Source: Corallococcus macrosporus (GTDB taxonomy: Bacteria > Myxococcota > Myxococcia > Myxococcales > Myxococcaceae). From it: DNA of 64,000 nt. The DNA lies in contig NZ_JAFIMU010000004.1 in assembly GCF_017302985.1 (NCBI RefSeq), forward strand, positions 496,001 through 560,000, in the 5' to 3' direction. Below the pieces are notes generated by a model. It was given only the letters and a program-made list of their open reading frames with translations, did no database searches and was not told where the DNA came from. Of this stretch, positions 32,601-34,564 are shown piece by piece. Every line of letters begins with the position of its first letter. Position 1 is the first letter of the stretch. Position numbers and translations under genes: made by a program.

Positions 32601-34168
32601 CCGAAGGTCGCGGCGATGGCGTCCGGCGTCAGGTCCGCCTGCGCCTCGAAGGCGCCGTGCTGCGACGTCCACGGCAGCGGGACGGGGCGGGGCGGCTGCC
32701 AGGCGCGCAGCACCTCGTGGCGCTCGGCGTCGGTGAGCAGCGGCAGCCGGCCCACGGCCTCTTGCGGACGGCGGACGGCGCCCTCCAGCAGCACGCGCAG
32801 GTGCTCCGCCATGCGCGCCATCGTGGACGCGGTGAAGAGGTCCGCGTCGTACTCCAGGAAGCCCTTGAGGCCGCCTTCCGTCTCCAGCACCTGGAGCATC
32901 AGGTCGAACTTCGACGTGTGCGTGTCCAGCTCCAGCGCCTCCAGCTTCACGCCCTCCACGGAGGCCGCGCCGCGCAGGGACGCCTGGAGCGTGAGCATCA
33001 CCTGGAAGAACGGCGTGCGCCCCTGGGTGCGCTCCGGCCGCAGTTCCTCCACCAGCCGCTCGAAGGGGAACTCCTGGTGCTCATGGGCCGCGAGCACCGT
33101 CTCGCGCACCTGGCGCAGCAGCGCGCGGAAGGACGCGGCGGGCTCCACCTGCGTGCGCAGCACCACCGTGTTGACGAACAGGCCGATGAGGCCCTGCACC
33201 TCGCCGCGGTCGCGCCCCGCCACCGGCGAGCCCACCGTCACGTCCTCCTGCCCCGCGTAGCGCGACAGCAGCATCTGCCAGCCCGTGAGCAGCACCATGA
33301 AGAGCGAGGCGCCCTCCTGCTGCGCCAGCGCTTTCAGCCCTTCCGTCAACTCGCGAGGCAGCAGCACGTCATGCCGGGCGCCCCGGCCGCTGCGGGCCGC
33401 GGGGCGGGGCAGGTCCGTGGGCAGCTCCAGCGCGGAGGGAACCCCGGCCAGCTGCCGCTTCCAGTAATCGAGTTGCTTCTCCAGCCGAGGGCCCCGCAGC
33501 CACTCGCGCTGCCAGACGCCGAAGTCCGCGTACTGCACGCCCATGGGCGGCAGCGGGGCGGGCTGGCCTCGCACGAAGGCGCCGTAGAGCAGCGCCACTT
33601 CGCGCACGAGCAGCGTCATGGACCAGCCGTCGGAGACGATGTGGTGCACCACCACCGCGAGCAGGTGCTCTCCCGGCGCCCACGTCAGCAGCAGTGTGCG
33701 CAGCAGCGGGCCGTTGGCGAGATCGAAGGGCCGCGCCGCCGCTTCACGCGCCAGGCGCCACGCTGTCTCCGCCGAGCCCACCGCGTGGTGGTGCTCCAGC
33801 GTGAGCACCGGCTCCGGCGACACCACCTGCACGGGCTGGCCCGAGGCGTCCTCGCGGAAGGTGGTGCGGAGCACCTCGTGGCGGCGCACCACCTCGCGCA
33901 GGGCGCGCTCCAGCACGGCCACGTCCAGCGCGCCCTCCAGCCGCACCGCCATGGGCACGTTGTAGAGAGGGCTGCCGGGCTGCAGCTGATCGATGAACCA
34001 CAGGCGCTGCTGGGCGAACGACAGCGGCAGCGGATGCGAGCGGTCCCGCACCGGGATGCCCTGCACGGTGTTGCCCGCGACGGCCTTCTGCGCGGCCATC
34101 TTCTTGAGCAGCTCGGCGCGCTTCTCCGGTGAGAGGTTGGCGATCCGCTTCGACAGCTCGTTGCTCAT
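4787..34168 (-). CDS. Giant nine-module non-ribosomal peptide synthetase with thioesterase
   Basis: Single 9793-residue polypeptide, about 1 MDa, organised as nine C-A-T modules of about 1055 residues followed by a type I thioesterase. Every C domain has HHxxxDG, every A domain has the SGSTGxPKG and NGKVDRKALP cores, and every carrier has LGGHSLLA with its phosphopantetheine serine. No epimerisation, methylation, cyclisation or oxidation insert is visible; module length leaves no room for one. The adenylation codes suggest Gly-X-Leu-Glu-Val-Val-Glu-Ala-Val. An N-terminal C domain suggests that the first amino acid is acylated by a fatty acyl donor, as in lipopeptide synthetases. An in-frame ATG 19 codons upstream (34225) exists, but the chosen ATG has GGAG nine bases upstream and aligns exactly with the start of the paralogue at 4316. 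The product is not identified. Confidence 0.95.
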   Translation of the reverse strand: MSNELSKRIANLSPEKRAELLKKMAAQKAVAGNTVQGIPVRDRSHPLPLSFAQQRLWFIDQLQPGSPLYNVPMAVRLEGALDVAVLERALREVVRRHEVLRTTFREDASGQPVQVVSPEPVLTLEHHHAVGSAETAWRLAREAAARPFDLANGPLLRTLLLTWAPGEHLLAVVVHHIVSDGWSMTLLVREVALLYGAFVRGQPAPLPPMGVQYADFGVWQREWLRGPRLEKQLDYWKRQLAGVPSALELPTDLPRPAARSGRGARHDVLLPRELTEGLKALAQQEGASLFMVLLTGWQMLLSRYAGQEDVTVGSPVAGRDRGEVQGLIGLFVNTVVLRTQVEPAASFRALLRQVRETVLAAHEHQEFPFERLVEELRPERTQGRTPFFQVMLTLQASLRGAASVEGVKLEALELDTHTSKFDLMLQVLETEGGLKGFLEYDADLFTASTMARMAEHLRVLLEGAVRRPQEAVGRLPLLTDAERHEVLRAWQPPRPVPLPWTSQHGAFEAQADLTPDAIAATFGDASLTYAQLEARASRLARHLRRLGVGTEVRVGLCVERSLDMLVAVLAVLKAGGTYVPLDPAFPTDRLAYMVESSGMPVLVSQRSLESLLPPHSARVVLLDGDAEAIAAEDGSPLRDAVPAEAVAYVLFTSGSTGRPKGVQVPHGAVARFLAALRETTGMSARDVLVAVTTLSFDIAVLELFLPLSVGGQVVIASRDIAVDGSRLAGLLRERGATVLQATPSTWRLLLETDWRDPGLTALTGGEALPRELAESLLQRCRALWNVYGPTETTVWSTAHAVASGTGSVPIGRPISGTQVYVLDSGLNPVPRGVPGELFIGGEGVTRGYLHRPDQTAERFIPDAYGGVPGLRVYRTGDRVRWAADGVLEYLNRVDNQVKLRGYRIELGEIEAVLSQAPGVRDAAVVVRGSAADARLVGYVVARPGQMLESPALRALLKERLPEYMVPSALVVLDAMPLTPNGKVDRKALPAPDVSTEAAREFVAPRTPMEAQVAELYASLLNVQRVGATDSFFELGGHSLLATRLTSRLRTAYQVDLPLQALFESPTVAELAARIASSARDPRFAGPPPVVPVPRTRKLPASFAQQRLWVLEQFDPGSAAYNMPFSLRLTGALNLEALRRALELVVHRHESLRTTLRADADMPLQVIAPPEPLVLPVVDLRALSPEQRDAEVKRRTELEVRLPFNLEQGPLLRVSTLVLDAQEHLVLLTIHHAVFDGWSMSILMRELSEAYRALVAGTQPVLPALPFQYADFAVWQRQWLSGAEKERQLGWWRQQLEGMPSVLELPTDRPRGPREAHPGALMQVAFPLGLTQAVEALCVREGITPFMFLLGALQVLIGRYSGQDDVSVGSSVAGRNDAQLEGLLGFFINTLVLRTRMGGEPTVRELLGRVRTTTLGALANQYVPFEELHPMRNLRDSPLFNVLFLMQNIPEVDLSLAGVKVHVEERTGASAKFDLTLSLSRTEKGFTGELEYDTDLFDRSTVARMMGHLRLLVEGFVAKPEQRVSSLQLLSGEEREQVLVAWNATRAPFPEACVHSLFEAQVRGAPEAVAAVFEGSRLTYAQLDARANQLAHALRRRGVWPEVRVALSVERSLDIVIGLLGILKAGGAWVPVDPLLPRERLAFMLEDSAAQVLVTQQPLVDRFPETLHGRALCLDTERGALAEESTEAPSTGVTPANMAYLLYTSGSTGTPKGTAVEHRSVANLVTHEAVAYGIGPGSRVLQFASLSFDLSVEEIFTTLCNGATLVLAPLEKLMPGAPLPVLLREQELSVVSLTPAALAATSSEGLPEVRTVISGGEALPADVVARWAPGRRLINTYGPTEATVIATLGDVAAGNGVPSIGKPLANVRVYVLDPRGQPVPVGVRGELHIGGVGVARGYAGRPGLTAERFVPDAFSGEEGARLYRTGDVVRWRADGQLDFVGRIDAQVKVRGFRIELGEVESALRAAPSVKDAVVLAREDAPGDRRLVAYVVGEALDVSALRAHLKQHLPEYMVPAAFVSLETLPLTSNGKVDRKALPAPDASLLRASQAYEAPATPLEEKLAALWSEVLRVPTVGRTDNFFELGGHSLLATQLVARVRATFGVELPLRTLFEAPTISALAEKLQRASTGTRLPPLTRTRTEGPQPLSFAQQRLWFLDQLAPDDASYNLPVALRLLGRLDVEALRRAFEALVARHEALRTTFFEHEGQPFQRIHSPAAWALPVEDLSGLDDSAREAETVRLATREARQPFHLVHGPLLRTALLRLAEETHVLLVTMHHIVSDGWSMGVLVKELATSYAAFTAGREPSLAPLPVQYADFALWQREWLQGETLESQLGYWKRQLAGAPSALELPTDRPRPPVQSRRGATLPVHFPSELTDSLRSLAQREGATPFMLLLSAFQLLLSRYSGQDDISVGSPIAGRTHAEAESLIGFFVNTLVLRAHVRPEDSFRQLLSQVKSTTLAAYEHQHVPFEKLVEVLQPSRDLSRSPLFQVMLVLQNAPAEALRVPGMAFQPIPLEGNSSRFDLALTLFEVPQGLTGFLEYSTDLFDAASVQRLMGHFAVLLSALAAKPDARVSSLEMLTASERQQLLIEWNETDVAFPRDTCIHHVIAEQARRAPDAIAVRMGERSVTYAGLDTWAHSLAVQLHAAGVSRGDRVAVLAERSPELVAGLLAVLKVGAAYVPIAPGVPPERLTFMLEDSAASVLLTQQHLRPSLPALSARVLSLEMEEGAAARQPLPVAAVGPQDLAYVIYTSGSTGRPKGVAVHHRALMNLVSWHQRTYSLSPDDSTALTAGVAFDASTWEVWPSLASGASLVIPPDAVRAEPSQLLRWMAREAITTCFMPTPLAEAVLREEWPRSMALRALLTGGDALHHGPPPSVPATLFNHYGPTESTVVATFTPVPPSARDDGTRPPIGRPIANTRTYVLDAHLQPVPIGVPGELFLASEGLAWGYLGQPALSAERFIPHPFSSTPGARLYRTGDVVRWRADGQLDYLQRLDFQVKVRGFRIEPGEIEASLLAHASVHEAVVLAHEDVPGDKRLVAYLVPTSGQQVDTSVVRAFLKERLPEYMVPSAFLVLDALPLNANGKVDRKALPVPDASPLADFVAPRNSTEEKLAEVFAHVLRVERVGIHDDFFSLGGHSLLATQLVSRVRAAFGAELPLRALFEAPTVAALADRLSTANSSPRLPPLTRATHAGPPPLSFAQQRLWLLDQLQPGSAAYNIPAALRLKGQVDVEALRRAFEALVARHETLRTTLVQHQGQPAQRIHAPAEWTLPLLDVSSLPEAQRDEEARRLANLEARRSFDLEAGPLLRTSLVRLGDAEHLLLVTMHHIVSDGWSMGVLVRELTAMYAAFHAGQVPALAPLPVQYADFAVWQQEWLQGETLETQLSYWKEKLAGAPAALDLPTDRQRPPVQSHRGASVNVHLATEVSQSLKALAQREGATPFMLLLAAWQLLLSRYSGQDDISVGTPIAGRTQAETEGLIGFFINTLVLRARVEPRATFRELLSQVRGTTLAAFEHQHVPFEKLVEVLQPVRDLSRSALFQAMFSLQNTPLEALRVPGLSFEQLPLESGSAKFDLTLTLQDSPQGFVGVLEYSSDLFDASTMQRMVGHLGMLLEAIAAKPDATLSSLPLLTAPERQQLLVDWNGPRAEFPRDLCLHEAFAAQALRTPEALAVICRDEQLTFRELDTRANQLAHRLVKLGVGPDVRVVLCVERSVEALVGILGTLKAGGAYVPIDPSYPREWLSHVLLDTGAPVVLTQQRLRDSLPPHAAHDICLDSDAADLALESAKAPVTSVTPEHLAYIIYTSGSTGRPKGVMIQHRSVLNLRVALAATVHAGAQPGERVSVNAPLSFDASVKQLIQVLDGHTLCIVPDEARADVRELVHRIGQDALDVLDCSPAHLRLLVDEGLLQSQSIPRRVLVGGEAVDPATWRHLAEVPRPRVFNVYGPTECTVDATACAFDASPTPTIGRPLPNVRVYVLDRTLRPVPVGVAGELFIGGEGVARGYLNRPELTADRFIPDAFSSTPGARLYRTGDVVRWRADGMIDYLGRADFQVKVRGFRIELGEIEAALLKHPGVHEAVVLAREDVPGDKRLVAYVVLTDGEVETAPSADDLKAWIKQHLPEYMVPSALLVLEALPLNTNGKVDRKALPAPQSNALASSYAAPRTPAEEQLAALFTQVLRVERVGIHDDFFALGGHSLLATQLVSRVRATFRAELPLRALFEAPTVAALAERLQTQTPSLRLPPLTRIQVEGPQPLSFAQQRLWFLDQLTPGDASYNIPTALRLTGQVDVESLRRAFEALVARHDSLRTTFREHQGQATQRIHTPDTWTLPLVDLSSLPEAQREAEAQRKVEADARQPFDLRNGPLLRTALVRLAAEEHLLLVTMHHIVSDGWSMGVLVRELVAFYEAFSAGQTPALAPLPVQYADFAAWQRTWLQGETLEAQLGYWKQQLSGASTTLELPTDHPRPAIQSHAGANLAVGIPQPTSDALKALAQREGATPFMVLLAAWQVLLSRYSAQEDISVGSPIAGRTQAEAEGLIGFFVNTLVLRSRVTPEESFRKLLAQVRGATLAAYDHQHVPFEKLVEALQPVRDTSRSPLFQVMFVLQNAPAEALRVPGLTFRQVAAEGHSAKFDLTLTLQDSPQGFTGWLEYSTALFERSTVERMAAHLRTLLEAVATKPERPVAELSLLSSEERQRILVEWNDTAAVSPTDIPVHVHFAQQAQRTPHAVALVLGDDTLTYAQLDARANQLAHHLSSLGIVSGARVGLAVERSFELVTALLAILKVGAAFVPVDRNAPLERIATLLEDADVHFIVTHQPFASLLPASGTRVWLDAQRDVIAALPTHAPEVRVDGEALAYVMFTSGSTGRPKGVSVPHRGITRLVLGNAFMRFGPDEVWLQAAPVAFDASTLEIWGALLHGAKLVLAPPQSLSLEELASQLRHHRVTALWLTAALFEQMALHQGEALAGVRQVLAGGDVLPAARVREHLARIPEGTTFINGYGPTENTTFSATFAMHRDSVVDGAVPIGRPLSNSTVYVLDARLHPVPVGVAGEAYVGGQGLAWGYLNRPDLTAERFVPHPFASTSGARLYRTGDKARWREDGTIDFLGRVDFQVKVRGFRIELGEIESVLRSVTGVSEAVVVARGTDADKRLIGYVTTREGHALDSEALKASLKQRLPEYMVPSAVLVLEALPLNANGKVDRKALPEPEAPRSRSTYEAPRTETEAKLVSIWAEVLRLPQVGVKDSFFELGGHSLLATQVVSRVRAEFSVELPLRALFESPTVEALAARLASLTRTSSPHLTHVSHEGTRPLSFAQQRLWLIDQLEPSSSLYNVPVAVRLEGHLRADVLERALQEVVRRHDALRTTFAQVEGTPVQIIHPDSHQALNLVDLSDVPEAQRESETRARMEAEMRRPFDLRTGPLLRSLLFKLGETDHVLVVTMHHIVSDGWSLGVLVREITALYSAFSAGQPSPLPELAVQYADYADWQRRTLSGETLRKEMAWWETKLSGAPAVLELPTDFPRPAVRSTAGATLNFALSRALTEALRGLAHREGGSLFMVLLAAWQGLLARYTGQDDVSVGSPIAGRTRAEMEGLIGFFVNTLVLRAKVEEGQSFRTLLQQVRTTVLEAYEHQEVPFEKLVEALQPARSLSYTPVFQTLLALQNVPTEDVRLPELRLRGLEATHSTSKFDVSVFFTEGTEGLRGTLEYSTALFKRSTIERMASHLRTLLEAVAAKPEQCLTEVQLLTGAERQRILVEWNDTAAVSPTDVPAHVHFAQQALRTPHAVALVLGDDTLTYAQLDARANQLAHHLSSLGIVSGARVGLAVERSFELVTALLAILKVGAAFVPVDRNAPLERIATLLEDADVHFIVTHQPFASLLPTSGTRVWLDAQRDVIAALPTHAPEVRVDGEALAYVMFTSGSTGRPKGVSVPHRGITRLVLGNAFMRFGPDEVWLQAAPVAFDASTLEIWGALLHGAKLVLAPPQSLSLEELASQLRHHRVTALWLTAALFEQMALHQGEALAGVRQVLAGGDVLPAARVREHLARIPEGTTFINGYGPTENTTFSATFAMHRDSVVDGAVPIGRPLSNSTVYVLDARLHPVPVGVAGEAYVGGQGLAWGYLNRPDLTAERFVPHAFASTPGARLYRTGDKARWREDGTIDFLGRVDFQVKVRGFRIELGEVEAALRSTPGVNEAIVVARGTNADKRLIGYVTARDGQSLDPDTLKANLKQRLPEYMVPSALVVLDTLPLNTNGKVDRKALPEPVDAPRAFVAPRTPTEEKLAALFAEVLRVERVGLQDDFFALGGHSLLATQLVSRVRATFAVELPLRALFEAPTVEGLAPKLAGAPSAALRAPPLRPSPREGVIPLSFAQQRLWLLDQLQPGDISYNIPTALRLTGPVDLEALRCAFEALVERHESLRTTLSAEHDEPSQCIQGSSGWELPLIDLSALPESQREEEAQRAAATEARRPFHLTTGPLLRSTLVRLGQDSHLLLVTMHHIVSDGWSMGVLVREVAAFYEAFSSRSIPALPPLPVQYADFAMWQRGWLQGEALDAQLGYWKQQLSGAPSALDLPTDRPRPPVQSRRGATVDVRVPSHVTHALKALAQREGATPFMVLLAAWQVLLSRYSTQDDISVGTPIAGRTQAETEGLIGFFVNTLVLRAHVQLHSTFREFLSQVRGTTLAAYEHQHVPFEKLVEVLQPVRDLSRSALFQAMFSLQNAPTETLRLAGLSFQTVPVDTRSSKFDLTLTLVESPQGFVGALTYATDLFDASTVHRMVGHLGVLLEAIAAKPDATLASLPLLTAQERQQLLVDWNGPSAEFPRDLCLHEAFAAQALRTPAALAVICRDEQLTFRELDTRANQLAHRLVKLGVGPDVRVVLCVERSVEALVGILGILKAGGAYVPIDPSYPREWLSHVLLDTGAPVVLTQQRLRDSLPPHTAQDICLDSDAADLALESAKAPVTSVTPEHLAYIIYTSGSTGRPKGVMIQHRSVLNLRVALAATVHAGAQPGERVSVNAPLSFDASVKQLIQVLDGHTLCIVPDEARADVRELVHRIGKDALDVLDCSPAHLRLLVDEGLLQSQSIPRRVLVGGEAVDPATWSHLAEVPRPRVFNVYGPTECTVDATACAFDASPTPTIGRPLPNVRVYVLDRTLRPVPVGVAGELFIGGEGVARGYLNRPELTADRFIPDAFSSTPGARLYRTGDVVRWRADGMLDYLGRADFQVKVRGFRIELGEIEAALLKHPQVHAAVVLAREDVPGDKRLVAYVVPPEGVDSPPTPDALKDWLKQFLPEHMRPSAFLVLEALPLNTNGKVDRKALPAPQSNALASTYVAPRTPAEERLAALFTQVLRVERVGIHDDFFALGGHSLLATQLVSRVRSAFRVELPLRALFEAPTVAALAERLQAITPNVHRPPLTRSHADGPSPLSFAQQRLWLLDQLQPGDASYNIPTAIQLSGHLDVEALRRAFESLVERHEALRTTFHEHQDQPIQRIHASVDWTLPLVDLSSLPESQRKQASQRMADEEARRPFDLARGPLLRTTLVRLTDDSHLLLVTMHHIVSDGWSMGVLVREMVAFYEAFTRGSTPALAPLPVQYADFATWQRNWLQGETLDAQIAYWKRQLAGAPAALELPTDRPRPPVQSHRGATVDVRIPANVAEALKTLAQREGATPFMTLLAAFQVLLSRYSAQDDISVGSPIAGRTQAETEGLIGFFINTLVLRAQLNPRATFRELLAQVRGTTLAAYDHQHLPFEKLVEAVQPARDLSRSPLFQAMFVLQNTPTEAVRLPGLSFQGLPLEAHFAKFDLSLGLREGRDGFTGTLEYATDLFDAATIQRMAGHFGVLLEAIVAKPDTRLSDLPLLTQSERQQLLIEWNPPASQTQYEPSIPAMVEAQVRRTPDALAVITSERQLTYREVDAKANQLAHRLRGLGVGPEVRVGLCVERTEDLVIGALGILKAGGAYVPLDPSYPRERLGWLLEDAQGPALVAHSHLLAALPETAATAVCLDSDADLAKQPTTAPEVDIHPGHLAYLIYTSGSTGRPKGVAISHGNAVSFLHWALATFTPEELKGTLAATSLNFDLSVFELFAPLSSGGAVVVARNALHLAELPTASHVTLVNTVPSAMAQLLRLNAVPPTVRVINLAGEALPETLAKQVYAVPTVQKLFNLYGPSEDTTYSTASLVGRDEVPLIGRPLPATRAYVLDASLQPVPVGVAGELYLAGEGQARGYLLRPELTAERFVPEPYGPPGGRMYRTGDRVRYRADGRLEYLGRIDFQVKVRGFRIELGEIEAALRRVPGLKDAVVVAKGEAAGKRLVAYVAPKAESSLEVEALKAHLRQGLPEYMVPSTFVVLDALPLNANGKVDRKALPEPEAPQSRSTYEAPRTETEAKLASIWAEVLRLPQVGVKDSFFELGGHSLLATQVVSRVRAEFSVELPLRALFESPTVEALAIRLKGLTRTSAPQLTRVSHDGPLPLSFAQQRLWLIDQLEPGSSLYNVPVAVRLEGHLRADMLERALQEVVRRHDALRTTFAQVEGTPVQIIHPDGHQPLAIVDLSDVPEAQRESETRARVEVEMRRPFDLRTGPLLRSLLFKLGETEHVLVVTMHHIVSDGWSLGVLVREITALYSAFSAEQPSPLPALPVQYADYADWQRRTLSGETLRQEVAWWETKLSGAPAVLELPTDFPRPAIRSTAGATFSFTLSRELTEALRGLAHREGGSLFMVLLAAWQGLMARYTGQDDVSVGSPIAGRTRAETEGLIGFFVNTLVLRAKVDEGQSFRTLLKQVRATVLEAYEHQEVPFEKLVEALQPTRSLSHTPLFQTLLALQNVPTEDVRLPDLRLRGLEATHSTSKFDVSVFFTEGTEGLRGTLEYSTALFKQGTIERMASHLRTLLEAIAAKPEQSVAELSLLSHEERQRILVEWNDTVAVSPTDLPVHVHFARQVLRTPDAVALVLGDDTLTYEQLDARANQLAHHMGSLGVVPGARVGLAVERSFEMVTALLAILKVGAAFVPVDRNAPVERIAALLEDADVSVTLTHQPFASLLPASGTRVLLDAQRDVIAALPTHAPDVRVDGEALAYVMFTSGSTGRPKGVSVPHRGITRLVLGNSFMRFGPDEVWLQAAPVAFDASTLEIWGALLHGAKLVLAPPHALSLEELAAQLRHHRVTSLWLTAALFEQMALHQGEALAGVRQALAGGDVLPAARVREHLSRIPEGTTFINGYGPTENTTFSATFSMHRDSVVDGAVPIGRPLSNSTVYVLDAHLHPVPVGVAGEVYVGGQGLAWGYLHRPDLTAERFVPHPFATSPGERLYRTGDKARWREDGTLDFLGRVDFQVKVRGFRIELGEIEAALRAFTGVNEAVVVAQGSDTDKRLIGYVTAREGHAVDSDALKAHLKQRLPEYMVPSALLVLDVLPLNANGKVDRKALPEPDAHAVEARDFVAPRDTLEMQLARIWQDVLGVRSVGVRTSFFELGGHSLLAVRMVAAVREHLGQTLPLSVLFQQPTVEQLAQVLREDSQAWTPLVPMERGEPGHRPFFLVHPGGGNVLAYSELARRLGPSLPVYGLQSRGLDGRPVAESIEEMATLYIEAIRTVQPHGPYQLGGWSLGGLVAYEMAQQLREAGEAVDVLALIDTHVPGLTKPSQGISHLDAQARARLAFAHATATAFSQALSVSDEALAAGDDDTMLGHLLEEGLRARILDAHSGPAQLSALFNVFRANLFAQEKYVPRPYDGTALLLSAGEAPATLPAHRGWEPLVRGGLDVHTVPGGHHALMQDPHLGPVIERLRDALTQVSGSAPRQATGH
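5661..8810 (-). other. Module 9 (C-A-T), predicted Val
   Basis: The pocket code reads D-A-L-W-L-G-G-T-F-K, a valine-type code (compare the classic DAFWIGGTFK/DALWIGGTFK valine set). The active sites HHIVSDGWS (near 8355), FTSGSTGRPKG (near 6930) and LGGHSLLAVRM (near 5775) are intact. The A domain is closely related to A5 and A6, and the C domain to C6. Confidence 0.8.
8811..11945 (-). other. Module 8 (C-A-T), predicted Ala
   Basis: The pocket code reads D-L-F-N-N-A-L-T-Y-K, a known alanine code. The A domain is clearly different from its neighbours: it has YGPSEDTTYS instead of YGPTE, and LAGEALP. The active-site motifs of C, A and T are intact (HHIVSDGWS near 11495, YTSGSTGRPKG near 10065, LGGHSLLATQV near 8940). 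Confidence 0.8.
11946..15120 (-). other. Module 7 (C-A-T), predicted Glu
   Basis: The pocket code reads D-A-K-D-L-G-V-V-D-K, identical to the classic glutamate code of the first surfactin synthetase module. The A domain is nearly identical to A4. HHIVSDGWS near 14665, YTSGSTGRPKG near 13235 and LGGHSLLATQL near 12085 are intact. Confidence 0.85.
12440..13860 (-). repeat. Glu adenylation segment (A7), near-identical to 21950-23365
   Basis: By-eye alignment at an offset of about 9507 bases shows only scattered substitutions over about 1.4 kb, covering the Glu adenylation domain and the C-A linker before it. This indicates recent duplication or conversion between non-adjacent modules 4 and 7. 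Confidence 0.75.
15121..18290 (-). other. Module 6 (C-A-T), predicted Val
   Basis: The pocket code is D-A-L-W-L-G-G-T-F-K (valine type). Its A domain shares a 662-base block, identical by direct line-by-line comparison, with A5. The C domain resembles C9 and C1 in its opening residues (LEGHL...ERALQEVVRRHDALRTTF). Confidence 0.8.
15792..16453 (-). repeat. 662-bp block of A6 identical to A5 (copy 1)
   Basis: Line-by-line comparison at an offset of 3165 bases shows no difference from 15792 to 16453 against 18957 to 19618. Flanking mismatches are G15791/A18956 and G16454/T19619. Near-identity continues to about 16850. Confidence 0.9.
18291..21450 (-). other. Module 5 (C-A-T), predicted Val
   Basis: The pocket code is D-A-L-W-L-G-G-T-F-K (valine type). 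HHIVSDGWS near 20995, FTSGSTGRPKG near 19560 and LGGHSLLATQV near 18410 are intact. The A domain is the partner of A6 in the conversion tract. Confidence 0.8.
18957..19618 (-). repeat. 662-bp block of A5 identical to A6 (copy 2)
   Basis: This is the second copy of the identical valine-adenylation tract, covering the pocket and the A4-A8 core region. Identity includes synonymous positions, so it reflects very recent conversion or unequal exchange and not protein-level selection. Confidence 0.9.
21451..24625 (-). other. Module 4 (C-A-T), predicted Glu
   Basis: The pocket code is D-A-K-D-L-G-V-V-D-K (glutamate). HHIVSDGWS near 24175, YTSGSTGRPKG near 22735 and LGGHSLLATQL near 21585 are present. 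It is the near-duplicate of the module 7 adenylation domain. Confidence 0.85.
21950..23365 (-). repeat. Glu adenylation segment (A4), near-identical to 12440-13860
   Basis: This is the partner copy of the module 7 Glu segment. Both encode the same ten pocket residues. The downstream T and C regions diverge more, so the exchanged unit is centred on the adenylation domain. Confidence 0.75.
24626..27785 (-). other. Module 3 (C-A-T), predicted Leu
   Basis: The pocket code reads D-A-W-F-L-G-H-V-V-K, one substitution (His for Asn at position 322) from the classic leucine code DAWFLGNVVK. HHIVSDGWS near 27325, YTSGSTGRPKG near 25900 and LGGHSLLATQL near 24760 are intact. Its C domain is the counterpart of the partial second C domain of the left NRPS. 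Confidence 0.75.
26704..29590 (-). repeat. A2-T2-C3 segment shared with the left NRPS (1-2890)
   Basis: The counterpart in the giant gene of the near-identical left NRPS segment. The two copies carry the same unassigned adenylation code and the same carrier motif context. Confidence 0.85.
27786..30920 (-). other. Module 2 (C-A-T), substrate unassigned
   Basis: The pocket code reads D-L-E-S-I-G-T-V-I-K, which I cannot match to a known amino acid. Glu at 239 weakly suggests a basic residue. The condensation active site is HHAVFDGWS near 30465, the only C domain here that departs from HHIVSDGWS. The same A code opens the left NRPS. Confidence 0.7.
30921..34168 (-). other. Module 1 (C-A-T), predicted Gly, N-terminal C domain
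   Basis: The pocket code reads D-I-L-Q-L-G-V-V-W-K, close to glycine codes such as DILQLGLIWK. Starting with a condensation domain (HHIVSDGWS near 33650) rather than A-T implies an acyl starter unit or an upstream donor. FTSGSTGRPKG lies near 32210 and LGGHSLLATRL near 31065. Confidence 0.75.
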
Positions 34169-34295
34169 CTCGATGGACTCCACGCTGGGGGACGCCAGCG
34201 CGAGCGTCACCCGGGGCGGTGACATTCGCGGGAACTCAGGCCTGCTGTTGATTCGGGATTGACGCCCTGCGCTGCTTTCCCAGGGAATGCGCGGG

Positions 34296-34392
34296 GTGGG
34301 TCAAATCCACACTCGCCATATTATTCTTGGGCGGGCGACCTGTCATGGGGACGGCTCGCTGGAACCCTGAGTGAATACGTGTATTTGCGGGA
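34296..34392 (-). promoter_or_regulatory. Promoter region of the giant NRPS gene
   Basis: ATGACA (34346-34341), a 17-base spacer and TAATAT (34323-34318) form a sigma70-like promoter, placing the start of transcription about 143 bases above the ATG. A GTGG-N7-CCAC dyad (34296-34310) follows the -10, and a perfect dyad AATAC-GT-GTATT (34374-34385) sits 28 bases above the -35, overlapping the conserved TCCCGCAAATAC. The arrangement is shared with 4443-4539. The two dyads are candidate operator and activator sites; this is inference. Confidence 0.6.
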
Positions 34393-34564
34393 AGAGTTGA
34401 GCTTCCAGAAGTCGTTTCAGGAAGAACCTCCAGCCTGCTCCAGAGAGGGACCCGCCCACGGGGTCGCCTCCCCGTCTGGAGGGGGAGCGGGATCAGGGCC
34501 TGCCGACCGTCTGGTGCGAGCGCGGTGGGGCCCTCCCAGATTCTGGCCAGCGAGGACTCCTCTC
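34393..34564. other. Spacer between the giant NRPS promoter and the peroxiredoxin gene
   Basis: With the NRPS leader this makes a 396-base divergent intergenic region (34169-34564). This part holds no convincing gene. A GC-rich hairpin (CTCCCC...GGGGGAG, about 34470-34491) lies in it. I could not pick a promoter for the plus-strand gene with confidence. Confidence 0.5.

Noticed and set aside
27914-34132. A 2072-codon open frame on the plus strand
   Set aside because: It lies exactly antisense to the NRPS, mirrors its module repeats, has Arg/Gln/His-rich nonsense composition and no ribosome binding site. It is an effect of GC-rich third positions. The same applies to the other long plus-strand frames between 1 and 34000.
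4787-34168. Regular repeats of about 3160 bases that could suggest a repeat array or CRISPR
   Set aside because: They are the NRPS modules. The repeated motifs are the conserved C, A and T cores and there are no short repeats with unique spacers.
34169-34225. Upstream ATG at 34225 as start of the giant NRPS
   Set aside because: It adds 19 residues not shared with the paralogue at 4316, where an in-frame stop blocks such an extension. The conserved GGAG is placed for the ATG at 34168.
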